From NCBI GenBank assembly GCA_937894465.1, contig CALCRE010000275.1, positions 1 to 13,426 on the forward strand: DNA of 13,426 bases, written 5' to 3'. The translations under genes and the position numbers were made by a program. The DNA comes from an uncultured Clostridia bacterium. GTDB taxonomy: Bacteria; Bacillota; Clostridia; JAAYHZ01. Below the pieces are notes generated by a model. It did not search any database. It had not been told where the DNA came from and saw only the letters and a list, made by a program, of their open reading frames with translations. Shown in pieces: positions 1 to 7,316 of the stretch (the stretch's first letter is position 1; the number at the start of each line of letters is the position of its first letter).

Positions 1-31
1 TTACATACTGACGGAAATAATGTCGATTTAT

Positions 32-319
32 TTAATTTGATTCTTCACAACTGTTAGTTATTCTATTTAGTATATTTAAACTTAGAAGTATAATAAAATT
101 AGCAGATATGGTTAAGAGAGCATATAACAGTAATGTTTTTAACACCGCTTTCTCAGCGATGCCGTCAATGATTCGTGCAGACATATAGATGTTGATAAAC
201 GGTGTTACCGCAATGAATACAGCACGGAAAATAGTTAATCCAAGTAACCCGGGACGGATGCTACGAATTTCTTTCAACCCTTTTAAGATCAACAGAACAT
301 CCTTTTTCATTCTTTTCAT
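32..319 (-). pseudogene. N-terminal fragment of a fourth ABC exporter half-transporter (pair 2, second subunit)
   Basis: This 95-codon reading frame encodes only the start of a B-family ABC exporter: two hydrophobic segments (roughly residues 24-44 and 61-82) and then a TAA at 34-32. It resembles residues about 20-93 of the intact half-transporter at 2143-3996: both have a PGL motif, a 'PF...I....II..I.E' stretch, and end near a Cys-x-Glu where the intact protein continues. No ATPase domain lies before the stop. The start at 319 has a strong AAGGAGG 8 nt upstream and overlaps the stop of the preceding fragment as ATGA. After the TGA at 47-45, the frame reached by a one-base deletion stays open to the window edge. 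A frameshift between about 45 and 34 therefore fits better than a natural protein end. The rest of the gene, if any, lies outside the window. Confidence 0.7.
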
Positions 320-1431
320 TTCACAGCCTCCTTGTAGTAATGACTTTGGAGATCAAACATATTCGCATATCTACCACCGAGGTACATCAATTCCTCATGA
401 TTGCCTTCCTCGACTATCTCACCCTCTTCAAGGAATAAAATCCTGTCGCAAAAACGTGTGCTTGATAATCGATGAGATATGAATACAGAAGTCGCACAAG
501 CAGTTAATTCGCTATACTTTTGATATAGCTCATTTTCCGCAATAGGATCGAGGGCCGCAGTCGGCTCATCTAAAATCATTATATTGCCTTCTTTGTATAT
601 CGCCCGGGCTAGTGCTAGTTTTTGCTTTTCTCCACCTGACAAGTCCGTTGCCCCCTCATGAATACTTTTCATGAGAAGGGTATTTTCTTTGCCCGGCAAA
701 CTCATAACCTTATCATATAGCCCTGAGTCTCTCAACACCTTCTCAAGACGTTGACGATTGATACGGCTTTGTTCGCAAAGAGTGATATTCTTTGCGATTG
801 AAACCGGTATCAAACAAATATCCTGAAAGACAACAGATAAAAGTGTATAATACTCATCTCGATTGTATTCATATATGCTATGTCCCGAGATGGTTATATC
901 CCCAGATGTTGGCCTGTATAGGCCGCATAACAGCTTGACAAGCGTTGTTTTCCCGGCCCCGTTCCGCCCTACTAAAGCCAACTTTTCGCCGGCCTTAATT
1001 GTAAAGCTGATATTTTTCAATGTATCTGTTTCACTTTCAGGATAACGAAATGAGACATTCTCGAACACAATTTCCGGTGAAATCGGTAACAAAACACCTT
1101 CACGACGGTTAAAGCGATCCGGAATATCAAGAAATTCCCTCAGGTCACAAAAGTCAAGACTGATTTTTTCCAAAGAATTATATGAGCGAATCAGCCCAAG
1201 CAGCCAACCGGAATACTTTGAAATCAGTCCAAAGTAAAGCACAAAATCAGCAGCCGACATACTTCCTCTCATAACTGAAAAAATAAGAAAAGTGTAAGCT
1301 GTACCGTCCCGTATGAAATTCATAACAGCCGAGATTAAATCAATTATAAATCCTCGTTTCTCTCCTCTTTTGCTCCACACGAGACGATCTGTTAACAATC
1401 TTTCAAACAGTTCATGAAACCATTCAGACAT
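316..1431 (-). pseudogene. C-terminal fragment (last membrane helices plus ATPase) of frameshifted ABC exporter half-transporter (pair 2, first subunit)
   Basis: The 371-residue frame holds the last transmembrane helices (about residues 27-80) and a complete nucleotide-binding domain. Visible motifs are Walker A GRNGAGKT (155-162), the Q-loop Gln in VFQD (203), signature LSGGE (264-268), Walker B IMILDE ending at Glu289, and the switch His320 in ISHR. The same frame is open upstream of its first ATG, back to about 1479. It there encodes residues (SGD...DIRLYGMSEW) that match SGD...DIRLYGLSVW of the intact first subunit at 3989-5836. This is therefore the second part of one gene whose first part is at 1449-2117, separated by a -1 frameshift. 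No convincing ribosome binding site precedes the ATG at 1431, so independent translation is doubtful. In the 33 residues around Walker A it matches the first subunit of pair 1 at 25 positions. The ATPase residues are intact, so the break is recent or a sequencing error. Confidence 0.8.
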
Positions 1432-1448
1432 ACCATATAGTCTAATGT

Positions 1449-2117
1449 CTATGGCAACCTCAAAGTCCCCGGATTTTGTTTATACCGACGTTTACGGTCA
1501 ATCGAAACCCAGTGATCTTTATTGCGATGGTTCCATTCATTATTCATTTTGTTAACAAAATAATTGGATAAGGTCATTACGACCAGGATCAAGACAATCC
1601 AAGGATTGAGTGAGAAAATCAAAGTAGAATAGATTATTAATCCCACCATATTGGAAGTCACATTTACCAGCTGCGAAAATATCTGCTGCGTACCTCCGTC
1701 GTTTGTATAAAGCGTATTGTACGCTTTTTCCATTTTCGTCTGACCGTCAGGATTTTCGAAGTTTTCATAATCCATGTCCATAGCCTTTAGATTACAGAGG
1801 CCAAAGTATTTAAAACGGTTTCCAAAAGATCTCCATTTTATTTTTGCCTCTACGGTATTATCCATAAGACGCAAAAGCAAACTAGAACCGGACAAAATTA
1901 GAATAGTTATAACCAACTCTTCAGGAGATGAGCCTTCTGTAATTAACTGAACAACGAACTTTGACAAATATGTAGCAAGTAACGGAAGTAATACAATAAC
2001 CGGTCCACGAGCTATCGTGGCAAGCAATAACCCCTTATCCATATGCCATGCCTTCTTCATGATAAATTTGATATTGTCAGGCAAAGAATAAAGAGGTTTC
2101 TTTTTATCTTTTTTCAT
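1449..2117 (-). pseudogene. N-terminal fragment (membrane domain) of frameshifted ABC exporter half-transporter (pair 2, first subunit)
   Basis: These 222 codons encode the first part of a B-family ABC exporter membrane domain. There are hydrophobic segments at about residues 30-58, 68-84, 148-167 and 170-188, and the 'MDYENFENPDGQ' type coupling region at about 113-124, which matches the 'TTDYSNQEKDE' region of the intact paralogue at 3989-5836. The final 10 or so codons (QNPGTLRLP and stop) have no counterpart there. Adding one A to the AAAA run at 1474-1477 joins this frame to the one at 316-1431 as RRYKQKSGDF..., and gives a protein of about 597 residues, the family's usual length. The start has GAGGAG about 7 nt upstream. 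It follows the stop of the previous gene by 25 bp, so it belongs to the same transcript. Confidence 0.8.
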
Positions 2118-2142
2118 GACTTCACTCCTCTAATCGGTAAAT

Positions 2143-3996
2143 CTATTTGTAATACTGCGCTTGGGCATTCCATAGTTTGTGGTACTCCCCTTTTTCATCG
2201 GTTACAAGAACATCATGATTGCCACACTGGACGATCCGGCCGTTATCAAATACCACTATGCTATCACAGAAGCGGCAGCTTGCCAGACGATGACTGATAT
2301 AGATTGCAGTCTTGTTACCCACAATCTCATTGAATCTACTATAAATCTCGTATTCAGCAATGGGATCTAGGGCAGCGGTCGGTTCGTCAAGGATGATGAA
2401 TGGTGCTTCTTTGTAAAGCGCACGAGCCAAAGCAATTTTTTGTGCTTCGCCACCGGAGATTTCAACTCCTCCTTCATCGAAATCTTTGTATAAGCAAGTT
2501 TCCAAGCCATAAGGCATTGTACTCATCCGGCCGGTCAAGCCTGCTTCTGCCAGGCAATCTTCAACCCTGGACTTGTCATATTCCACACCGGTGGCCACAT
2601 TCTGTCCCAAACTGAATGAAAATAACTTAAAATCCTGAAAAACCACAGAAAAGATCGACATATACTCTTCATAATCATACTTTTTTATATCAATCCCGTT
2701 AAGCAGTATGACTCCTTCTGTCGGATCATAAAGTCGACAGAGTAGCTTAATGAACGTCGTTTTGCCGGAACCGTTCGCTCCTACAACGGCAAGTCGCTCA
2801 CCGACACGAAATTTTAGCGATACATGGCGTATTGCATAGGAATCGGTGGCAGGATATTTAAATGACACATCGCAAAATTCAATTTCGTATTCATTATCAC
2901 CGTCATCGCAAAATGCACGCTTTTCAATCGGTAATGTACCTTGAACCTTTCTATTCGGTATGTCCAGAAAATCGTATAATCCTTGTAAGTGCGAACAATA
3001 GTCTTCGTTATCGGAAAGTACGAACATCATCCCTTGCACACCTTCGCTAAAGCGTAAGAGTACTCCGACATATTGAACGATACTACCTACTCCGAATGCC
3101 CCGAGAAATGCTTTTAGCACAACAAATAAGTAGCATACAGCATTGATGACTCCGATTATCACATATGCAACCGATTGATAAATAGACATATAGAATATAT
3201 ATTCATCATCCTCTTTATCTTTTTTTATCAATCTTTTCATTGCGCGATCTGCAATAAAATTTTGCTCATATATTCGTAAATCTTTTGCTCGTTCCGGACT
3301 CATATACAGTTCCCTGCCGAAAAACATGAACACCCGGTTGAACCATATCGTACCGCGGCTCCACTCCTTAAAAACCTTGTTTTCTTTTACAACCGCTCTT
3401 GAGTTGCAAAACCCTCCGAAGATAATGCCAAGAGGTAATACAATCATCCAAACAGGATTATCAATGACGTTGTTTCCCGATTCCTGGGTAAACAAGGTGA
3501 TGGTCATCGCAATCGAAACAACAATATTGATCGAAGCTTCAACCAGTCCGGCAGTTCCCCAAACAAGTTGACCAATCCCGTTTCCAAACATATACAGGTT
3601 TTCTTCCGCTTGTTTTTTTTGGTGCCGGATCTCCGCATTTTCTAAATCCACATAATCCATTGTCATTTGTTTATCAGCAAATATTTTACCAAACCAACTC
3701 CACATCTGAGATTCTTTTTCATTACACATTTTATCAAGAACATTTCGTATCAAAGAGGCAATGAAATTGATCAGAACAACAGAAAGTACATACAAAACAA
3801 TAACCTTTATTCGGCGATTTTCGGATATTTCATTGATGATTTGCGACGAAAACCATATCGACGCAAATGGTTGGAGTGAAGACACAAGGGCGGATAAGGC
3901 CTTACCCTGAGCAAGACCGGGACAATACCTTCCCAAAATACCAAAACCTCGACGGGTAATTGAAATCCGCTCTTTCAATGATAATTTTTTATCCAT
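2143..3996 (-). CDS. ABC exporter half-transporter, permease-ATPase fusion (pair 1, second subunit)
   Basis: This is an intact 617-residue B-family (MsbA-like fold) half-transporter: an N-terminal six-helix membrane domain (about residues 30-330) fused to an ATPase domain (about 370-610). It probably sits in the cytoplasmic membrane and uses ATP to expel a substrate. Visible motifs are Walker A GANGSGKT (406-413), Q-loop Gln454, signature ISGGE (513-517), Walker B IILDE with Glu538, and the switch His569. The stop of the upstream half-transporter overlaps its start by 8 nt (ATGGATAA), and GGGAGG lies 6-7 nt before the ATG. This implies coupled synthesis and a heterodimer with that protein. 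There is no N-terminal peptidase C39 domain, so it is not a classical bacteriocin-processing exporter. The membrane domain is longer between helices 3 and 4 than in its partner. The substrate cannot be read from the sequence; peptide, lipid or drug export are all possible. Confidence 0.93.
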   Translation of the reverse strand: MDKKLSLKERISITRRGFGILGRYCPGLAQGKALSALVSSLQPFASIWFSSQIINEISENRRIKVIVLYVLSVVLINFIASLIRNVLDKMCNEKESQMWSWFGKIFADKQMTMDYVDLENAEIRHQKKQAEENLYMFGNGIGQLVWGTAGLVEASINIVVSIAMTITLFTQESGNNVIDNPVWMIVLPLGIIFGGFCNSRAVVKENKVFKEWSRGTIWFNRVFMFFGRELYMSPERAKDLRIYEQNFIADRAMKRLIKKDKEDDEYIFYMSIYQSVAYVIIGVINAVCYLFVVLKAFLGAFGVGSIVQYVGVLLRFSEGVQGMMFVLSDNEDYCSHLQGLYDFLDIPNRKVQGTLPIEKRAFCDDGDNEYEIEFCDVSFKYPATDSYAIRHVSLKFRVGERLAVVGANGSGKTTFIKLLCRLYDPTEGVILLNGIDIKKYDYEEYMSIFSVVFQDFKLFSFSLGQNVATGVEYDKSRVEDCLAEAGLTGRMSTMPYGLETCLYKDFDEGGVEISGGEAQKIALARALYKEAPFIILDEPTAALDPIAEYEIYSRFNEIVGNKTAIYISHRLASCRFCDSIVVFDNGRIVQCGNHDVLVTDEKGEYHKLWNAQAQYYK

Positions 3997-5836
3997 AATT
4001 AACCTCCCGTGTCACAGGATGATCACAATAATATTTTGCCTGTGTTTCGAACAGGTCATGGTATCTTCCTTTCTTAGAAAGCAAGCTTTCATGAGTACCT
4101 TCTTCGATGATCGATCCATTTTCAATCAATAAGACACGGTCACAAAAACGAGTGGAAGCAAGCCGATGCGATATAAAGATCGTCGATCGATTCATCATGA
4201 TTTTGTTATAGGACTTATATATCTTGCTTTCGGAGATCGGGTCAAGAGCCGCAGTGGGCTCGTCAAGTATCATCACAGGTGCAAATCGATACAACGCACG
4301 TGCAAGAAGTAGCTTTTGTATCTCACCGCCGGATAATTCTACACCGTCGTCATAGATTGTTTTACCAAATTCGTGTTTTACACCTTTGGGAAGCTTCGAT
4401 ACTTTTTCCCATAACCCTGCTTGGCGTAAACTAAGCTCGACCTTACTGCCGTCAATATTTTCAGGTACGGTTTCGGCAACAATTTCCTCCAGTGTTACCG
4501 GCATAATGCTATATTGTTGAAACATAGCGGAGAACAATTTGTAATAGCTGATACGATTGTATTCCCTAACGTCAATACCGTCATAAAGAACTGAACCTTC
4601 CGTCGGGTCTACGAGTCCGCATATTAGTTTAACAAGTGTGGTTTTTCCTGCACCGTTAAGTCCGACAACCGCCAAGTGCTCACCGGGCTCTATTTTCAGA
4701 CTGATATTTTTCAGTGTATCTTCTTTTGCTCCTTCGTAACGGTAACTGACATTGAAAAGTTCGATTGTCTTAGGAAAAGATATGGCAGGTTCTATGCCGC
4801 CTTCTTTTATATACTTTTCCGGAAATTCGAGATAGCCTCTCATGTAGTTCACTGTAAGGTTGATTCTTTTTAACAAGTTTACTTGACCTAGAATACCGCT
4901 GAGCCATAATGAAAAGCCTGTGATAACACTAAAATACAGCACAAACTCCGCAACACTGATGTGTAAATTCAGAGCTAAGTATATAAGATATGCATATGCG
5001 ATACCTTCTCTCAAAAGGGATAACCCGCTGTCACACACAGAAACACCGAACACAATCTTTGCATAACGTTTATACCAACCGGCAAGCCCTTCCATGTTAA
5101 ATCTGTACAACTTATCAAACCACACAGACAGACCGTACAGCCGGATGTCCTTCGCAGACCTGACATCACCTGATACACTATTGATATAATTCGTTTTTTG
5201 TTGATAACCGATTTTTTCTTTGTCATGATCAGCCGTCCACCGAATGATTTTCTTGTTCAGAAAATAACTTGCAAGTGTTGTGGCAATTAAAAACACAATA
5301 ACGAAAATATTCAACCGTGTAAGAATTCCGAAATAGATTATAAAACCAAAAGCAGTGGAAAGCAGTGCGATCAATACATCGTAAACTTGTGTTAATGGTG
5401 AATAGTGTCCGTTACAAGCACGAAAGCTCTCGGACTGCAGCTTGCGGAATTCATCTTTTTCCTGATTAGAATAATCGGTGGTCATCCCTTTTTTGGCAAC
5501 CTTCCGAGTGTAATAGGTGTTCATACGATATTTCAAAAAGGAGGCGTACTTTTCAACAAAGCGCTTGAAACCTGATAATAACGCAATGGTAAACATAAAT
5601 ATCAGCGTTACAAAGATAAGATTTCTGATACCGTTTGAGGAGGTAATTTTCTCAATCACAACCTTAGGCAAGAAGGACGATAAAACAGGAAGCGCTACGT
5701 TGATTAAGATCGCCAACAGACACCAAAATAAAAGCTGAGGATAACACTCAATGGTATTTATTAAGCAATATTTTATATTTTCTATAACCGGGTATTCTTT
5801 TACGTTCAGTTCATTCGCTTTACTTTTTACTTTCAT
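3989..5836 (-). CDS. ABC exporter half-transporter, permease-ATPase fusion (pair 1, first subunit)
   Basis: This is an intact 615-residue B-family half-transporter and the first gene of the exporter array. Numbering is from the ATG at 5836. Membrane helices cover about residues 30-320. The ATPase domain has Walker A GLNGAGKT (392-399), Q-loop Gln440, signature LSGGE (501-505), Walker B MILDE with Glu526, and the switch His557. A longer frame would begin at a GTG at 5845, but that codon sits inside the AGGAGG ribosome binding site. The ATG 8 nt after AGGAGG is the better start. A promoter with a LytTR-type repeat array lies just upstream, between this gene and the histidine kinase, so it is the likely regulated target of the adjacent two-component pair. 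It overlaps the next half-transporter by 8 nt and should form a heterodimer with it. In both proteins the catalytic motifs look canonical, so there is no visible degenerate ATP site. The substrate is unknown. Confidence 0.93.
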   Translation of the reverse strand: MKVKSKANELNVKEYPVIENIKYCLINTIECYPQLLFWCLLAILINVALPVLSSFLPKVVIEKITSSNGIRNLIFVTLIFMFTIALLSGFKRFVEKYASFLKYRMNTYYTRKVAKKGMTTDYSNQEKDEFRKLQSESFRACNGHYSPLTQVYDVLIALLSTAFGFIIYFGILTRLNIFVIVFLIATTLASYFLNKKIIRWTADHDKEKIGYQQKTNYINSVSGDVRSAKDIRLYGLSVWFDKLYRFNMEGLAGWYKRYAKIVFGVSVCDSGLSLLREGIAYAYLIYLALNLHISVAEFVLYFSVITGFSLWLSGILGQVNLLKRINLTVNYMRGYLEFPEKYIKEGGIEPAISFPKTIELFNVSYRYEGAKEDTLKNISLKIEPGEHLAVVGLNGAGKTTLVKLICGLVDPTEGSVLYDGIDVREYNRISYYKLFSAMFQQYSIMPVTLEEIVAETVPENIDGSKVELSLRQAGLWEKVSKLPKGVKHEFGKTIYDDGVELSGGEIQKLLLARALYRFAPVMILDEPTAALDPISESKIYKSYNKIMMNRSTIFISHRLASTRFCDRVLLIENGSIIEEGTHESLLSKKGRYHDLFETQAKYYCDHPVTREVNYG

Positions 5837-5844
5837 CAAGGACA

Positions 5845-5850
5845 CCTCCT
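5845..5850 (-). promoter_or_regulatory. Ribosome binding site that fixes the start of the first ABC exporter gene
   Basis: The minus strand reads AGGAGG here, a perfect anti-16S match, with 8 nt to the ATG at 5836-5834. The alternative GTG start at 5845-5843 overlaps the motif itself and can be discounted. Confidence 0.85.
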
Positions 5851-5858
5851 GTGCCTAT

Positions 5859-5888
5859 ATTATACAAACAACCACGATTGAAAGTCTG
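5859..5888 (-). promoter_or_regulatory. Candidate activator-dependent promoter of the ABC exporter array
   Basis: On the minus strand a perfect TATAAT occupies 5864-5859. The best -35, with an 18-nt spacer, is CAGACT at 5888-5883, matching TTGACA at only three positions; a 17-nt spacer gives a worse match. A consensus -10 with a poor -35 is typical of promoters that need an activator. The predicted transcript would start near 5852, just ahead of the ribosome binding site, giving a very short leader. The direct-repeat array begins 3 bp upstream of the -35. No experimental start is known. Confidence 0.6.
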
Positions 5889-5921
5889 TTTAGCACGAAT
5901 GGTACGAAATACGGCACGAAT
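5871..5921 (-). promoter_or_regulatory. Direct-repeat array with 21-bp phase, candidate LytTR regulator operator
   Basis: On the minus strand ATTCGTGCC (5921-5913) and ATTCGTGCT (5900-5892) are identical in 8 of 9 positions and exactly 21 bp apart, two DNA turns. A weaker third copy, AATCGTGGT (5879-5871, 7 of 9 against the second), is another 21 bp on, inside the promoter spacer. A further related word, TTTCGTACC (5909-5901), lies between the first two. LytTR regulators such as AgrA and ComE are known to bind two 9-bp direct repeats separated by 12 bp, that is with 21-bp phase, next to the -35. A LytTR regulator gene is encoded less than 1 kb upstream. That the regulator binds here is an inference. 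Confidence 0.65.
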
Positions 5922-5928
5922 AAAATAC

Positions 5929-6603
5929 TTATAGCGGCAGCATGATTTCTGTGGCAAATACGCCTTCCTCGTTCTTGCGGTTTATATAACCGTTATATTT
6001 GTTCACAATACGATCAATCCGCGTAAGGCCAAAGCCGTGGGTATTAGAATCCTTTGTTGATAAATAAGTCTTTCCAACTCTTCTAACCTCTCCTTTTACA
6101 GAGTTAGAAACAGATATATACAGTTGACCTTTTAGCATACCCATATAAACCCGGATCCATGGCGGAAAGACCGTATTATCTACCCCGGCAAGGCAAGCCT
6201 CCATAGCATTATCAAGGAGATTACCGAGGATAATACACAAATCCACCTCAAGTATTTTCAATTCCGGGGGGACAGTCGCTTTAGCGTTGACGGAAATTTT
6301 CTTTGATTGGATCAAAGATATCTTACTGTTTAAAATAGCGTCGATCATAACATTCCCGGTTTTGATAACCGTATCGACGGTTGTCAGATCATCATTGAGA
6401 TTCAATAAATATTCTTTTAAAGGCTCGTCCTTCCCGATCAACGCAAGCATAGTTTGAATATGATTGTGATAATCGTGCCGCCAGCCTCGCATGGCCTTAT
6501 AGATATTCTGAACTTCATCGTAATGCTTTGTGATAAGATCGTTTTGATATTCGGAAATACGGCGATCAATCATCCGACCGAATAACACATTGAAAAGTCC
6601 CAT
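5929..6603 (-). CDS. GHKL-family (HPK10, AgrC/ComD-like) sensor histidine kinase without evident membrane sensor
   Basis: The 224-residue protein has a dimerisation/phosphoacceptor helix with WRHDYHNHIQ (His43 the likely phosphorylated residue), an N-box NLLDNAMEA (128-136) and a G-box HGFGL (189-193). It is therefore a HATPase_c_5-type kinase of the AgrC/ComD group. Such kinases usually carry several membrane helices in front of the catalytic part. Here only a short, weakly hydrophobic stretch (MGLFNVLFG, residues 1-9) precedes a charged coiled region, too short to cross a membrane. The start has AAGGGGG 8 nt upstream and overlaps the regulator stop as TAATG. The open frame further upstream encodes no hydrophobic segment, so a missed longer start does not explain the absent sensor. 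It should phosphorylate the regulator encoded just before it. It may sense a cytoplasmic signal or act through a partner such as the adjacent exporter. Confidence 0.9.
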   Translation of the reverse strand: MGLFNVLFGRMIDRRISEYQNDLITKHYDEVQNIYKAMRGWRHDYHNHIQTMLALIGKDEPLKEYLLNLNDDLTTVDTVIKTGNVMIDAILNSKISLIQSKKISVNAKATVPPELKILEVDLCIILGNLLDNAMEACLAGVDNTVFPPWIRVYMGMLKGQLYISVSNSVKGEVRRVGKTYLSTKDSNTHGFGLTRIDRIVNKYNGYINRKNEEGVFATEIMLPL

Positions 6604-7316
6604 TACGCATCCCCCTTGAAGTATCGAATAAAAGCCTGATTGACAGCATTGTAATGACTGCGAGACACCGGTATTGTTACGCCGTTATCCAATGTGACTT
6701 CAGTTTTCGATATGCCTCGAATGAATTTTAATCCGACTACATAAGATCGATGGCATCGAATGAATCCGTCACCAAGTAACAAATCAACTTCGGAAATTGA
6801 CATGTACAATTCAAATGACCGATCCACAGTATAAATTGCCGTCTTATGAGCAAAGGCCTCTGCATATAGAATACTACCGGCTGATATGCGTATACTTTCA
6901 CCATCAAGGTTAAATAGAAAGGATCGTTCCGCCTTGCTACAGTTTTTTATAGCTTTATCAAGGACAGGAAAAAGTTTTTCTTCCCTTATCGGCTTCATCA
7001 GGTAATGCAAAGCCGAAACATCGTAGCCATCTGCTAAAAAATCAGGAAATCCGGTGATGAAAATAATTTGAACCACTTCATTTTCTGCACGAATTCGCTT
7101 TGCCAGATCAATACCGTTCATATCGCCCATTTCAATATCAAGTAATAGTATGCCATAGGACGGATTCTCTGCATAATGAAACAAAAATGCTTCCGATGAC
7201 GGAAATGTGTTAATCGCCACCTCCACATTGGCGGATTTTGCCCACTTCCTCACTAAGAAGGATAGTTGCTCAACATCGACAGCACAGTCATCACAGATCG
7301 CAACCCTATAATCCAT
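6603..7316 (-). CDS. LytTR-family response regulator
   Basis: The 237-residue protein has an N-terminal receiver domain with acidic Asp9/Asp10, phosphoacceptor Asp60 (LLLDIEM), Thr88 and Lys108 (MKPI). It is followed by a LytTR DNA-binding domain at about residues 130-230 with the characteristic '...FIRCHRSYVV' stretch. All receiver key residues are present, so ordinary phosphorylation control is expected. Its partner is the histidine kinase that overlaps its stop codon by one base. Its start likewise overlaps the proA stop (TAATG), and only a distant GGAG precedes it, so translation is probably coupled to proA. LytTR regulators bind paired 9-bp direct repeats; a matching array lies just downstream of the kinase gene, ahead of the ABC exporters, which are the probable target. 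No promoter of its own is evident. Confidence 0.93.
   Translation of the reverse strand: MDYRVAICDDCAVDVEQLSFLVRKWAKSANVEVAINTFPSSEAFLFHYAENPSYGILLLDIEMGDMNGIDLAKRIRAENEVVQIIFITGFPDFLADGYDVSALHYLMKPIREEKLFPVLDKAIKNCSKAERSFLFNLDGESIRISAGSILYAEAFAHKTAIYTVDRSFELYMSISEVDLLLGDGFIRCHRSYVVGLKFIRGISKTEVTLDNGVTIPVSRSHYNAVNQAFIRYFKGDA

Noticed and set aside
165..180. ATTCGTGC word in the left-most fragment as another regulator site
   Set aside because: It is a single copy within coding sequence, on the opposite strand to the array copies, with no 21-bp partner.
189..482. Plus-strand frames opposite the ABC, proBA and DUF39 genes (for example 189-482, 8211-8525, 9449-9751)
   Set aside because: They are antisense to convincing genes, show no recognisable domain and lack good ribosome binding sites.
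1449..1482. Programmed -1 ribosomal frameshifting to make one ABC protein
   Set aside because: The codons in the shift zone (TAT AAA CAA AAT CCG GGG) do not form a canonical X XXY YYZ slippery heptamer, no clear downstream structure was seen, and a one-base loss in an A-run explains the break simply.
5837..5845. GTG start at 5845 for the first ABC exporter
   Set aside because: It overlaps the AGGAGG motif; the ATG at 5836 is at the right distance.
5846..5928. Small peptide (AgrD- or bacteriocin-like) gene between the kinase and the exporter
   Set aside because: The gap is 83 bp and is taken up by the promoter and repeat array; no start with a ribosome binding site and useful length was found.
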